Positions 12,043 through 23,041 of a stretch of DNA of 64,000 nucleotides are shown here, piece after piece. Every line of letters starts with the position of its first letter. Position 1 is the first letter of the stretch. Source of the stretch: Plicaturopsis crispa FD-325 SS-3 (taxonomy: Eukaryota; Basidiomycota; Agaricomycetes; Amylocorticiales; Amylocorticiaceae); NCBI GenBank assembly GCA_000827205.1, contig KN832559.1, forward strand, positions 1,362,917 to 1,426,916. Reading direction: 5' to 3'. Under the pieces are notes generated by a model, which was given only the letters and a program-made list of their open reading frames with translations, did not search any database and was not told the DNA's origin. Made by a program: the position numbers and the translations under genes.

Positions 12043-13728
12043 ATGGCCTCTTCTGCTCTTTCTAAAAAGCGCAAACGCGATTCCACGGATGACGCAGGAA
12101 AGGTCTCTTTTCAGCTCTCTAACGAGCCTGAGACACGCTTGGGCCCTGTTCTAGGTGAGTTTCAGTACAAAAATGGCGATGCCGCCAACGGAAGGCGTCG
12201 TGGACGGGAACAAGGAGGAGACTAGGCTCAACAAAATTTCGAACAGTCAGTTACCCCGCTCTCCAGCCTCCAAAGAAAACACCCTTCAAATGCTACATAC
12301 GGCCCCAACAGCGCGAAGCGGCTACTGAGGATGAAGTGTTGTCGGCGCAAACAACTTTCGTCGCCGGTGAAGCCGACACTGTAGAATTCGTTTCTTCGAG
12401 CGAGACTCAGTCAGCGTCTGCGGGATGCAGGTACGCCCCATATCAGCTCTCTGTTGGCATTCTTTCTCATCTCGTTTTGAAGATACATGGTCGCCGTGCA
12501 CAACAAACGGACTAACACCACGGTTCTTCGCCCCGCCCCCCTTCATATCCTTTCGCGTCAAGTGAAAGCCCTGAAAGGCATTGAGCCGGCTCCTGTATCT
12601 GCGCTTGAACGCCTCCAGGCGCGGTCGATGCTGGGCGAGACCTTTGGGACGAAGAAGGCGAAGGCGAATATCAGAGCGGCTGAGAGAAACAAGGTCGACG
12701 TCAGTGCCATGGAAGCCGTAGCTGGTACCATCCAAGCAAGCATAGAGAAGAACACTGTAGCGCTACCATCAAAGGGTAAGCAGCGTATGATCCATTCTCA
12801 TAGGCTTCGTTAACGTTGGTTCAGAGGAGGCCAAGGCTATCGGTGATAATGCACGACTAATTCCAGCTCACAATGCAACCGCGGACGACCCTGCGGACGT
12901 ATATCCATTACACAATATCATTCCCGAGGTAGAATGGAAAGCTCTGTCCATATCCACGTTCACGTCGGCGCCCACGGACAAAGATCGCCTGGCTCTTTTG
13001 CCTTTTTCCAGGTCAAAATGGGTGGCACATCACTTGGAGCGCATTTTCGCGGTGACTCCGATCAGCAAGCAACATATGTCAGTACTCCATCACAAACCCG
13101 CTTATTCTCTGACCCTCCCCGCAGTAAAATCCTATTCTACATCTCATCCATGCTTGCATTTCGTTCAGCCACTTTCAGGATGGCCGAGCGTAAGGATCCT
13201 ATACATGAGCGTTTGGCGAGGGTGCCCAGCCTTGTGGTCGACGGGCTTCTAGCGCGATTTACCGAAACTTCGAGAGGATCGACTGAGTAAGCGTTAGCAT
13301 GTACCTGTCATGCCAATACTAAATATCGTTATCCAGTGCATTGACGACTCCCCAGACGGAGACGAATTTGCTCACCCACATATTTGCCCTAATGCTACGG
13401 TTGGATGGCTATGCAACGGACCCGACGATTGTTGCGGATGATCTAAGCATGACGCCGACAAAGTAAGCGTCTTTTTAACCCTATGGCTTTGCCCCGGATC
13501 AACTTCCTCCACACCGCAGAATAAACCAGCTTTTCAAGTCACTGGGTATGCGCTCTCTACCGTTTTTGTCGCGCCTTACTAACAATGCTTGCAGGCTGCA
13601 AAATCGAGAAGCTAAAAATGACAGATCTCAAGCGCTTGGGTTTACCAGAATCTGCGGCTGCCACCAAGAGAGCTATCTTGAAGGCTCCCCCGGAGTTTCC
13701 AAAACCCAAGGTTCTCAACAGACGTTGA
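12043..13728 (+). CDS. RPA49: RNA polymerase I subunit A49 (Rpa49/PAF53-like)
   Basis: A multi-exon gene of about 400 residues. It begins with a basic stretch (SKKRKRDS), then a dimerisation-type beta-rich part (VSFQLSNEPETRLGPVL; PPKKTPFKCYIRP; NKRTNTTVLRPAPLHILSRQVKAL). A linker follows (FGTKKAKANIRAAERNKVD) and then the A49 C-terminal tandem winged-helix part, recognisable from YPLHNIIPEVEWKALS, DKDRLALLPFSRSKWVAHHL and ILFYISSMLAFRSA. The last exon reads CKIEKLKMTDLKRLGLPESA and ends in LNRR, stop at 13726-13728. Known of the family: Rpa49 with Rpa34 forms a TFIIE/TFIIF-like module on Pol I that aids initiation and elongation of rDNA transcription in the nucleolus. The exon pattern is consistent with an intact gene. 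Confidence 0.88.
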
Positions 13729-14231
13729 GCCCACCCACTGCACTATTAGCCATGTTTGCTATCTGTTCATCATCTGTATCCAATGCTTTGGGCTACGGCC
13801 ACATTCCAGATACGAATCGCTCAGATGAATCAGGACGGTCTTGTTTAGCTTGTGTGAGTTTTCCATGTATACCTCACGGCCCCGATACGCTCACCGTCAG
13901 TGAAGCGTTCATATTTCAAAGTCCTAAATCGTCTATTGACTGCGGAGGGGGTGTAAGTAACCTGTTGATGCATATGTTAAAGCCGTTGTCATTTCAATCC
14001 AGGCCGCTGCATTCTGATACACGCCCATCTTTCACAGGGTTCAGGCGACCTTAACTTGGACATAGCAGGCCATTTCGATCATGACTGCCAGACATTCGCT
14101 ACGTCTTCAGGTCAGCCTCTTCGTCAGCCATGCTACATGCATAAAGTCGACGGCGCATGCGCCCGCGTGCGTCCTTTATCACGACTTCGCTCTACCCTTT
14201 TTACAGCAATCTGCCGGTCACCCCGACGCCC
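13729..14231. other. Intergenic gap, Rpa49 to secreted/membrane protein
   Basis: About 500 bases between tandem plus-strand genes. Short ORFs on the plus strand have no family features. I see no RNA gene or repeat. Confidence 0.45.
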
Positions 14232-15482
14232 ATGCGGCATTCCATTACCACCACACTCGTTTCCTCTCTCGTTTTCGCGGCAACTACTGGTGTGGCGGCA
14301 CCCGCTCGCTGGCAGCCAAGCTTCCCGGTTCTTAGCTCTCACCACGACCATGCTTACCCTGTCGTTTTGAGAGGAGAGAAGGCATGGAAAGCGCCGTTCT
14401 GGCCTTTCGCGCAGGATAGTACCACCTCGGAAAATGGCCTATCGTCTGTAGCAGACGTTCTGAAGGCTATGGCCGCAGAGTCTCCACAGTCGCCGAACCC
14501 TCCCTTAGTCGCTCCGCAGGATGTCGTTGTTTCACCTTCCGCAACCGCATCTGGAACACCGGCTCAGACCCCAGCGCCCGCGCCCTCATCCCCATCCTCG
14601 ACTCAGAGTTTACCGCAGGTCTGGACGCCGCGTATCCCGGTCAACACATCAGGCGCATATCCGCAAAGCACCGCCGTCTCGAAGCAAGGCGAAACCGACA
14701 ACACGCACCCCACCGTCAAACGCGTGCGGGTGTTCGGAATATTGGCCGCAATCATCGGCTGCATCGGGGGGATAGCTCTCAGCGTAGCGATTTGCCGTAT
14801 GCTGGTAGCATCTGGCGTATGCGGCTGGGGAGGCGGAAGGAAGTACTCGAAGGCAGCCCGACTCACTTGGCAGCGATTCTCGCTGAGCCCCGTCTTCGAT
14901 CTTTCGAGGCGAAGTCCGTACGAGAAACCCACGCCTGACCTGGAGAAGGTCCTGGACATCAGTCCCGACCAATCGCCCAGGGAACTCACAGTCGATACGC
15001 TGCCCCATCTACCGTCTGACGCGTCCGGTCACGCGACTCCCGTTCTTCATTCCCGGAACTCCATTCCACCGTACAATTTCACACCGCTGATATCACCCGC
15101 GGAGTTCTTCAAGCAGCTTGATGACGAGGACCGCGCTTCGACGTCTACATCCTCGCGCGGTCGCACGCCTTCTCCTTCTCCCTCACGCCTCTCCCGCATC
15201 CGATCCTCCTACGCTTCCACTATCAGCCAGCACCACCGCACGAAAAGCGCTCCGGGTCCCGACAAACACCAGTCCACTAAGTCTGCCAAGTCGGGGAAAA
15301 GCATGGCGGAGTCGGAATGGGATATAGCCCATGCGTACGGGGCGCCGCGCTGGGACAAGGCGAAGAGCGCAGGTGCTATGTCTATTCCGTCTATCACTCT
15401 GCAGGAATGGGATGGGGAAGGGAGGTCTTCGCTCGTCCGCCCTGTCCAGAGCGAGACCACGATGTATGGACTGCTCCGTTAG
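14232..15482 (+). CDS. Uncharacterised type I single-pass membrane protein with signal peptide
   Basis: An intronless frame of 416 residues from the ATG at 14232. The frame is open 75 bases further upstream, but the start at 14232 places a good signal peptide at the N terminus (MRHSITTTLVSSLVFAATTG, with likely cleavage after VAAPA). A Ser/Thr/Pro/Ala-rich ectodomain follows to about residue 160, as in O-glycosylated cell-surface proteins. One membrane segment lies near residues 166-190 (VFGILAAIIGCIGGIALSVAI). The cytoplasmic tail of about 220 residues is Ser/Pro/Arg-rich with many possible phosphosites. I do not recognise a named family. The layout resembles fungal cell-wall sensors in general shape only; that comparison is a guess. 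Confidence 0.7.
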   Translation: MRHSITTTLVSSLVFAATTGVAAPARWQPSFPVLSSHHDHAYPVVLRGEKAWKAPFWPFAQDSTTSENGLSSVADVLKAMAAESPQSPNPPLVAPQDVVVSPSATASGTPAQTPAPAPSSPSSTQSLPQVWTPRIPVNTSGAYPQSTAVSKQGETDNTHPTVKRVRVFGILAAIIGCIGGIALSVAICRMLVASGVCGWGGGRKYSKAARLTWQRFSLSPVFDLSRRSPYEKPTPDLEKVLDISPDQSPRELTVDTLPHLPSDASGHATPVLHSRNSIPPYNFTPLISPAEFFKQLDDEDRASTSTSSRGRTPSPSPSRLSRIRSSYASTISQHHRTKSAPGPDKHQSTKSAKSGKSMAESEWDIAHAYGAPRWDKAKSAGAMSIPSITLQEWDGEGRSSLVRPVQSETTMYGLLR

Positions 15483-15812
15483 TTACTTGGCCCTCTCATT
15501 GTTTGTGATTCACGCGTTATGGCTTGCGAATTGAAAACGGGTACCGTTATCCCGCATATACGGAAGCAGATAAATGTATTTATTGAAACAGCAATGTATG
15601 AACAGCATGTACAAATCGACAGGAATAGAGTGGGCGATCGCAAAGTTTGTGAACTGGAAGAAATCCTATGCCAAGTGTATGTAGTCGACGCGAGAGCAAC
15701 GCGTGAGCCGTATGAAGATGGTGATAAATGATAGTACACGGTGTTGGGATGTAGCATGTGAGGCGTTTGTGATGATCGTGGAAGGACCGCTATGACAGGA
15801 AGAGAGCTCATG
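15483..15812. other. Intergenic gap between convergent genes
   Basis: About 330 bases between the convergent 3' ends of the membrane-protein gene and the basic-protein gene. It should contain both 3' UTRs. I see no gene or clear terminator hairpin. Confidence 0.45.
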
Positions 15813-17365
15813 TCACGACAGAAAGTCGATTTCGTCTGGGTCGCTGTCGGGTACGAGGGGCGCTGCGAGAGGTGAGGAACCTGTGGTGACATGTATGCGC
15901 TGGAGAACGTGCTTGGGTGGTCCTCTTCGCGCTGGCCGACCGGGGAGAGGCTTGCATTGCGCTTTAGCTTTGCCTGGTGCAGAGCCAACTGCGGCAACAT
16001 TAGCGTTCTCTTTGAGATTCTTCGACAGAGGAACGGGACTGTCGAATACAAAAGCGAGAGTTCGTAAACCGCCAGATCGAAGTTTAAGTCGGTGAAGCAC
16101 TCACGGATCAGTCGAGATAGCCTTGACAGTTTTCCTAGACTTCTTTGGATCGTCGACTTCGGTAGGCTTGGTTTTAGGCCGCTTCCGCAAGGGTGCGGTG
16201 TCCTCTGGCTCGGCAGTGACAATATCGGAGGTATGATCCCGAGGCCGCTTAGTCGAACGCGCTGGGGGGTCCTCGTTATGAGAAGAGTCCTTCGCAGTCT
16301 CCTTCGGAGCGCGGCGGGATTTCTCTTGGCCACTTGGTTTGCCTGCTTTCGGCTTAGACCTGGACGGGCCATCGTCTTGAAGTTCACGCTGCTCGTCATC
16401 AGTGGCTTTTTTCGACGGTCGTTTCGAAGGAGCGCTGCGAGACTGCGAAGGTTTTGGATCCGGAGGAAGAGCATTTTCTTTGGCAACATCGGTAGGAGGT
16501 GGGTTGGACTTGTCAGCTTTGGGGCGGCCCCGCGCCTTCGACTTCGTAGGCGCATCGACGTGAATCTCTTCTTCGGCGGTAGGCGCTTGGTAATCTTTCT
16601 TTGAAGATGAGGTCCCCGTCGTTTTGACCCGCTTAACAACTTTCGCCTTGGCCACCTGGTCAGGCGCATCTTCCACTTCGAGAATGCGACGTTTCTTAGA
16701 TTTCGGAATAGGCTTGGCCTCCGCGTCTGTATGTGCAAAACCAACATTCAGCTTTCGTCCCCAGGATAATGGCTGCATGAGCGTACCCGGTTCAGGCTCG
16801 TCTGGTGGTGGCAGACTAGATTTCGCCTTGGTTGACTTTCCACTGACGGCGGTCTTTGATTTGGCCTTGCGAGCAGTAGCGCGCTTCGCGGTAGGCTTGG
16901 ACGGGCCTATGTAACATTATCAGTACATCCGAACTGGGTCTATCCGAACGAGGGCAACGCACCTGGATCAGCGCCGCCATCATCCTCTACGGTCGTCGAC
17001 TTCGCGGCTTTCTTGGGATTCTTGGTAGCCCGTCCTTTCTTTTTCTTCGCCCCGTCAACCCCAGCATCCTCGCCCGCCTTCCGTTTCCCTTTACCCTTGA
17101 GCGGCGAGGCCGCTGATTCGCCGGGCTTGTCGTTCACCTTGTCTGGACTCAGACCGGTAGCGGTTCGAGCGAGAAGGACATCGACTAGGGTGTTTTTCCC
17201 AGAAGGTACGAATATCCTGTGAGTTGGAGATGCTCAATGTCAGGCGCGAACATAGTGGACTGTTCGATTAACGGGTACTGACCCCCCACGGTCGCGAAAC
17301 CGAGACTGTTGTCGCTCGAGGCGTTTAGCGCGACTTTCCTCAACGTTCAGAGGCCCTTCCGCCAT
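15813..17365 (-). CDS. Uncharacterised basic, disordered nuclear-type protein
   Basis: A minus-strand gene with start at 17365 and TGA at 15813-15815, in about four exons. The N terminus has a well-formed segment spanning an intron (ESRAKRLERQQSRFRDRG, then GIFVPSGKNTLVDVLLAR); the splice joins in frame. The remainder is very rich in Lys, Arg, Ser, Pro and Glu, with many nuclear-localisation-like clusters (PKSKKRRILE, KKKKGRATKNPKK) and short GRP/KRP motifs reminiscent of AT-hooks. The C terminus ends in an acidic, hydrophobic tip (DSDPDEIDFLS). I do not recognise the family. Composition suggests a chromatin- or chromosome-associated protein, but this is inference from composition alone. Confidence 0.6.
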
Positions 17366-17761
17366 GCCAAAACACCGAGCCAGGAAACACAGAAAGGGCA
17401 GCAAAGTCAAGAACAAGCACAGAGTAATTTGGTCCGGGACACAACCGGGACAAGCGAAGTTCAAGTCGCGTGGCGGAGTTCCAATCCCACGTGGTCAGTC
17501 AGAACTGGCCCGCGGAGAGTTTGAATTTGCGGCGCAACATACTGTCACTGCTCGCTTTCTCGGAGTCGCAGCCTCAAGTTGCTGCAAATAAAAGGTACCA
17601 AAATCCTGTGGCCAACAACGAATGTGTTTCTGAACGTCGAGTGCGTGTGATAGTCTTCTTGACTGTCGCTGCATTCTGCATCATTTTCCCCACCAACACG
17701 CTCACCGCTCACAGAGACCGTACATCTGAGCTACATTCGGCACGGTGCACGCTTCCTGGCG
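17366..17761. other. Intergenic region between divergent genes
   Basis: About 400 bases between the minus-strand basic-protein gene and the plus-strand F-box gene. A basic 75-codon plus-strand ORF (17364-17591) starts inside the CATG that also holds the minus-strand start codon, but I do not regard it as a gene. Probably a shared promoter region. Confidence 0.4.
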
Positions 17762-19234
17762 ATGGATGTAGATAATGCCCCAGATCTGCATGTTCCCAGT
17801 AATTGGGACCGCCCCGCTGCCGCTTCACCACGACCGTCGATCCTCTCTCTCCCAACCGAACTACTGGTGATGATCTTTCATCATGTTTATTTCCAGTCTC
17901 TGGACACACTGGATTTTTTCCTCCCGCTGCGCAATGAATTCGAATCATACTGGACAGCTGCGATGTTCAACGCGTTCTATCCGGAAGGTGCCAAATGGGC
18001 CTTCGAGGCAGACCTTGGATCGCGACGTTTCTTCCCGTACAACATTGCTGCCGTATGCCCTAGATGGCGTTCCATATTGAGCGCTGTGCCCAAGTACTGG
18101 ACTAGGCTGGTCATGCATGTTGGCCACGATGCGACGTCAATTGCTGATGTCCAGTCGTATCTGGCGTGGTCGGAAGACCTGCCGATCACCGTCGCCATTC
18201 TTCGCCGCGAAGGATATGAAACCCCCGACCCCATGGAGGCTTTCCGTGTTGCAAGCGTCACACGTCTGCTTGCTCCCCACTTCCATCGCTTCAAATCTCT
18301 CGACATCCGCGTGGTGGATTCTATGTCCCTTCCCACACTCGGTACCGATATATGCGGCGTGGCCCCCTTACTCACGAGCCTACAGCTCACGTCCACGATG
18401 GACAGCGGGGGGAGGAATCGGCCTCCTATGGCTGAAGAGTCTGTCCTTGAAACCCCCGCGCTCAAGGGTTCCGTTTCTTTGGACGGAGAGAATTTCCGCG
18501 CTATTCTTTCGTCCAGCGCTTGGCCAGCAGCCTTCTCGAATGTCACTACCCTGAAGATTTCTAACCACGCAAGCCGCGCTGGGATCGGGGAGGATATTTC
18601 TTTGTCCTCTATGGTAATCGGGTTGAGGCAAATGGACAGCCTGTATCACCTCGAGATACAGAATGTCTCCTTCGCCGCGACGCGGGATGATATTACCCCC
18701 GATTCACGCTTTTTCTTGGCCTTGACCAGCGTCACTCTCATTGCCCTCACAGAGGACAACTTGCGCGAATTTTTTCGCACCATCTACTTGGGCCATACGG
18801 CTGACCTTCACATTGTCTCCTGTGCATTCCGCCCCATAAATTACAGGTGCCATTATGTCGCCAGACATCTGTTTCTGGAGAATGTCACTGGCGATATTCT
18901 CGACTTCCTCGGTGCGGGGCATATCCTTAGACTCAGTGTCTCCAACTCACCATCCTTCGACGATAACATCCTCGAGCAAATGATATCCCGCCCCCAAAAG
19001 TTATGCTATCTGCGCGTACACAACTGCTCTAACATATCTGGGAGCGGTCTACGGAGACTGGCCGGGTCTCGCCAGACAAAATCTGCTCCTTCGACGGGGG
19101 CACTCTATGAGGATGAATATGACCCGGAAATCGCCTCTCTAACCGATATTTTCTACGACGGCCCTGTCTCCGAAGGTGACTTGTTGTGGTTTGACGAGGT
19201 CTTCATAGGAGTCTTCCACAGATATAATGCTTAG
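17762..19234 (+). CDS. F-box protein, single exon
   Basis: An intronless 490-residue frame. Residues about 25-115 form the F-box-like start common in basidiomycete families: ILSLPTELLVMIFHHVYF, then AAVCPRWRSILSAVPKYWTR. The rest has irregular leucine-rich units (LTSLQLTSTMD, VTTLKISNH, LYHLEIQNVSF, LRVHNCSNISGSGLRRL), consistent with an LRR-like substrate-recognition part. Known of the family: F-box proteins connect substrates to Skp1-Cul1 ubiquitin ligases; these fungal families are large and fast evolving, so the target cannot be guessed. It has no introns, unlike most of its neighbours, which is usual for this group. Confidence 0.83.
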   Translation: MDVDNAPDLHVPSNWDRPAAASPRPSILSLPTELLVMIFHHVYFQSLDTLDFFLPLRNEFESYWTAAMFNAFYPEGAKWAFEADLGSRRFFPYNIAAVCPRWRSILSAVPKYWTRLVMHVGHDATSIADVQSYLAWSEDLPITVAILRREGYETPDPMEAFRVASVTRLLAPHFHRFKSLDIRVVDSMSLPTLGTDICGVAPLLTSLQLTSTMDSGGRNRPPMAEESVLETPALKGSVSLDGENFRAILSSSAWPAAFSNVTTLKISNHASRAGIGEDISLSSMVIGLRQMDSLYHLEIQNVSFAATRDDITPDSRFFLALTSVTLIALTEDNLREFFRTIYLGHTADLHIVSCAFRPINYRCHYVARHLFLENVTGDILDFLGAGHILRLSVSNSPSFDDNILEQMISRPQKLCYLRVHNCSNISGSGLRRLAGSRQTKSAPSTGALYEDEYDPEIASLTDIFYDGPVSEGDLLWFDEVFIGVFHRYNA

Positions 19235-19314
19235 CCAAGGAGTTGTACTTGGTAAGTAATCATTACAGTCCCTCTCTTCCCGCACGGTTGACGATGAAAT
19301 ATACCTGAACTAGA

Positions 19315-19331
19315 TTCGGTTTCTTGCCGAA
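19315..19331. repeat. Short inverted repeat 1 (TTCGG-7-CCGAA)
   Basis: A perfect 5-bp stem with a TTTCTTG loop. A near-copy lies about 150 bases downstream. Both lie in the 3' flank of the F-box gene. Confidence 0.5.
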
Positions 19332-19465
19332 CGGTCACAACCCATCAGGTCGTCAGACTATCAGGCCTTTCAGGAGCGGTGCTCCTCCACCACATCTCCA
19401 CTATTTAGGCCACACTTGAGCCTGTGACGAATTGTTTCTGATCGTCCAAGTTCGCGGTCGTCCAG

Positions 19466-19482
19466 GTCGGTTCTTGGCCGAC
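19466..19482. repeat. Short inverted repeat 2 (GTCGG-7-CCGAC)
   Basis: A perfect 5-bp stem with a TTCTTGG loop, very similar to the hairpin at 19315-19331. Function unknown. Confidence 0.5.
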
Positions 19483-19948
19483 GGGGTGGAAATGGTGGGT
19501 TGTATTCTTTTAATAATATAGTCTCATTTGGACAGGCACCGTACCAAAGTCGAACTCTGAGGCGCGTATATGTATATCAGAAGTACATAGTAAGAAATTT
19601 GGAGATGTTTCTGCATCGCGTTCAGCGGCGGCTAGTCACACTAGTAGAAGAATTTGCACATGTTTGTTATCGTGGCCAGCGCGTCCTCGACTGTCCACAA
19701 ACGACGATTGAACGACGACAAGGAGTCTATCCTGTTTACAGCACTACAGAAAAGCGAAAGCTCTCCGGCTCCGGGATCTACGCGTACGACTGCCCCACAT
19801 AGCGCTTGTTCTGTGCCCACTGTTTCTACTTGGCCACGTTCCTCTATTCATCCGCCAACGCTTGCACTCGGTTCAACGCTACACGCTCATCGCGTGTCTA
19901 TTTACTTGATACGCGCTCGGGACGCGTCGAATCGTGATATAGCACAAC

Positions 19949-22381
19949 ATGGACTCGGCTTCTGCTAGAGCCGCTGCGGAACAGAAGAGACAAGCTGATC
20001 TCAGACGACAGATCGCTCAATTGCAGGCTGAGCTGGGTGACCAGCCTGAACCTAGCATTCCACCTCCACCAACCTCACCAAAGCGATCGGAAAGGCAGTC
20101 TACTCTACTAGTACCTGCTACTCCCTCTCCAAGTGCGTTCGATTCCTGTTTCGTGTGAATAATGCCTGATACTCGTGGTACAGAGAAGCGAAAGTTGGAC
20201 CATCCAACTAACGGTCCGCCCAAGAATCTGTCTCTGCAATATAGCAGACATGCCACTGCCTCTAGTTCGAAATCCAAACCGAAAGAGGAACATCACCCCG
20301 TACAGCCGGCACCATCTACACTGCTTAGTAAACTAGCCAACTTGAATACCACCCCCGTGGAGCGCGTGCCCGACGCTGTGAATCGCACGACCGGGTTTTC
20401 CGAGAGGCCTCAACCCCAGCTGCCTATGAGCCACCCCGAAGACGACGGTGGCGCGCCGAAACGAGACGATCGCTTAGCCCTCATCGAAGAGCTCGAGATT
20501 GGCCCATACGAGCACAAACCTTTGATCGACGACCCGACATTCGAGACGCTCGAGCCCAACTCTGGTATCCGTCTCTCGTGAGTGCATTGGTATGACTGTA
20601 GGTATCCGACTTTTAATGCTTCGCACAGCTCCCGCGTCATCCCGCACGACGACATGCAGGACTACCTGAGCGGCCGGTACTACATCTCGCCGTCACGATT
20701 ATATGCCTCGATTCGCCTGCTACCTAATAAGCAAGGCTATGATGTGCCCGTTGCAGGCGATTGGGTGACCATCGCCGTCGTCGCAGAGCGTGGCCAGATC
20801 AAGCACACCAAGGCTCCGGTGGCCATCACGCGGGAAGGCGGCGAAGCGCAGACATCCAAGGGCAAGGGGAAAGCGGAGCCCCCAAGACCTCACGGAAAGA
20901 AGTACGTCAACATGAAGCTCATCGACTTCGGCTCGCGCTCGCGCTCGGCATCGTCTGCTACCGGAGGGAAGGCTGTCATCCGCGGCGACGCGTTCCTCAC
21001 GCTTCTGCTCTTTGAATCTGATGGTTTCGACCGCGTCACCTCGCCGGACGGAGGCAAGACCACGAAGCTGTACAAAGGTGGCAGCAAGGGTGCGTTCGAG
21101 TCGATGTCCAAGGTGAAAGAAGGCGATGTCATCGCACTGCTCAACCCCAAAGTCTTGAAGCCGTTCCAGGTAATGATTCATTGTATTAGCAGCGAATTTC
21201 CTATTCAAAATCTGCTCACCGTAGCGTTCAAACGACACGCCACATCCGGTGAACAATATTCTTGCCCTAACGCCCGAGTCCGCTTCGTCAATAGCCGTCA
21301 TCGGCCGCTCGCGTGACCTCGGCATGTGCACGGTGAAGAAGAAGGACGGCAAAGTGTGTGGCAGCTGGTACGACAAGCGGGTCAGCGAGGTATGCGAATG
21401 GCATGTGCAGAACGCCGTCGAGCACAGGCGCGCGGGGCGAGCGGAATTTTCTATCGGGTTCGTTGTCTGCGTTAGTGTGTTCCTAATCGTTGCTTACACG
21501 TCTATAGAACGTCCGGCATGTCTAACTCGACCAAGCGCAAGCCCTTGTACGATCCCGCGAAGCAGTGGGGCCTGAAGCCCGCCGAGGCCTCCGGCTCGAC
21601 GTATGTCATCTCGGGCCACGTCGTCAGCGGGTCGGGCGTGTCAGACCCGAAATCGATGTATGTAGCTGAGACGATGGGCCGTGAGGGCCAGGCGAAAGCC
21701 GCCCGCAGGATGAGCGCGAAGGATTCGGACCGTACCTTGAAGGCGCTGCTGGAGCGGGACAAGGAAGGCATGAGGGCTGTCGTGCGGGCCAGGGAGGTCG
21801 CTGCGAAGGCCGAGAAGGGCGCTTCTGAGACATCCAAGGCCGGGAAGAGTCAACCATCGCGGTCCAAGCAGAAACGAAAACGGGGGAGCTCTGAGGACTC
21901 GGATGACAATGGCGAAAAGGAGTCCGCCGCTCCTCAGCCCAACCCTCACCAGAAGACGTATTCCGCGCAGGTCATAAAGGATCTCGGATTCGATCCCGCC
22001 ATCAAACCTGGGCAACGGCGAGCTGAAGATCCCAACATACAGAAAAAGGTGTGTGCGTCGCTTCTTGCGAGGCATACAATTGCTTACTCCGTGCCCTAGC
22101 TCGAAGCATTAGCTGCCCTCCAGTCGTCGCGGCGGGATATCGAGCTTGGTCCGCGCCCCGGCCAGAGGATCCGATCCGGCGTTTTCAAACCTCCAGAAAA
22201 ACCTGTGGAGAAGAAAAGCAAAATGGATGCAAGCTACCTCCCCGAGTTGGATCAGTCGGACGAGGACCTCGACAGCGGCTTGGTCGCGCCACCCCCTCCA
22301 GTCGACACGACATCACCGTCGCCGCCGCCAGATACGAAGATGGTAGACCTAGATGGCAGTAGCGATTGCGAGAATATGTAA
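19949..22381 (+). CDS. MCM10: DNA replication factor Mcm10
   Basis: A multi-exon gene of roughly 690 residues, ATG at 19949 and TAA at 22379-22381. The N terminus has a short coiled coil (ARAAAEQKRQADLRRQIAQL) and a disordered Ser/Pro part. The internal domain has the OB-fold (SRVIPHDDMQDYLSGRYYI, LPNKQGYDVPVAGDWVTIAV, KKYVNMKLIDFGSRS, FLTLLLFESD, VKEGDVIALLNPKVLKPFQ) followed by the Mcm10 zinc finger (CTVKKKDGKVCGSWYDKR then VCEWHV; Cys-Cys-Cys-His). Next come KRKPLYDPAKQWGL and a charged C-terminal part. A conserved late motif (AQVIKDLGFDPAIKPGQRR) fits Mcm10/Cdc23 proteins. Known of the family: Mcm10 activates the CMG helicase at origins and supports fork progression. All diagnostic residues are present and the gene looks intact. 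Confidence 0.92.
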
Positions 22382-23041
22382 GGATACAATGAATGTTCAA
22401 TGCAGTATTGGTCACTCGGAACACTGTCATTTAGGCCTTGCGCATCTTAGCTGAGTCCATAGTGTGATCAGCTCTCCTAGTCCTCGATGCTGCGGGCTCA
22501 AATATGCTGTATAGCCTTATAAGTGAAACCTCTATGCCATAAGGCTTGCTCGATGCACAAGCCCTAGTCGCGCCTTAGATGATGGCATTGCGGCGGGGTA
22601 AACATATGTATGCAGCATTTACGGTCGACAATTACAAGAACGGTGAAATTCTGTCACAAAAACAAACTTTGAAGGCACAATTGTATCAGGATTGGAGTAC
22701 ATACAGAAAATGGACACCTGAGTCGCGGATTCACAGTCAAAACAGGATGAGGACGTGAGGATGTCAGATATCTCGAAAGTACAACGGCAGGCAGAAAACA
22801 GTGGTCGCGTGAAGAACAGCGCGCGAAGATAGGCGCCGAGGAGGAACATGTACTGGATTGGTTCATGTTGAACGAAGGTCATAAAGCGGGAACTTGGAAG
22901 ATTGAGGGCACTTATATCCGGCATATCAATCCGTGGTGGGACATATGCCTGGCGATAATTCCTAATTAACTGTTGAGAAGATATAGGGTCAGATGACGGT
23001 ACAAATGGTATACCAGGCAGAGAAGGCACGTACAACCATGT
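22382..23041. other. Intergenic gap between convergent genes
   Basis: About 660 bases between the 3' ends of Mcm10 and the minus-strand gene at 23042-24328. A 138-codon minus-strand ORF (22619-23035) has no family features and probably lies in the 3' flank. Confidence 0.4.

Larger units (their letters stand above)
19235..19948. other. Intergenic gap, F-box gene to Mcm10
   Basis: About 700 bases between tandem plus-strand genes. Two similar small hairpins occur here (listed separately). Otherwise only short ORFs without features are seen. Confidence 0.45.

Noticed and set aside
15479-16747. 422-codon minus-strand ORF
   Set aside because: It is a shadow of the basic-protein gene in another frame; the frame ending DPDEIDFLS has better composition and clean splice joints.
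17364-17591. 75-codon basic plus-strand ORF
   Set aside because: No family features, ends without conserved motif, and lies in a divergent promoter region.
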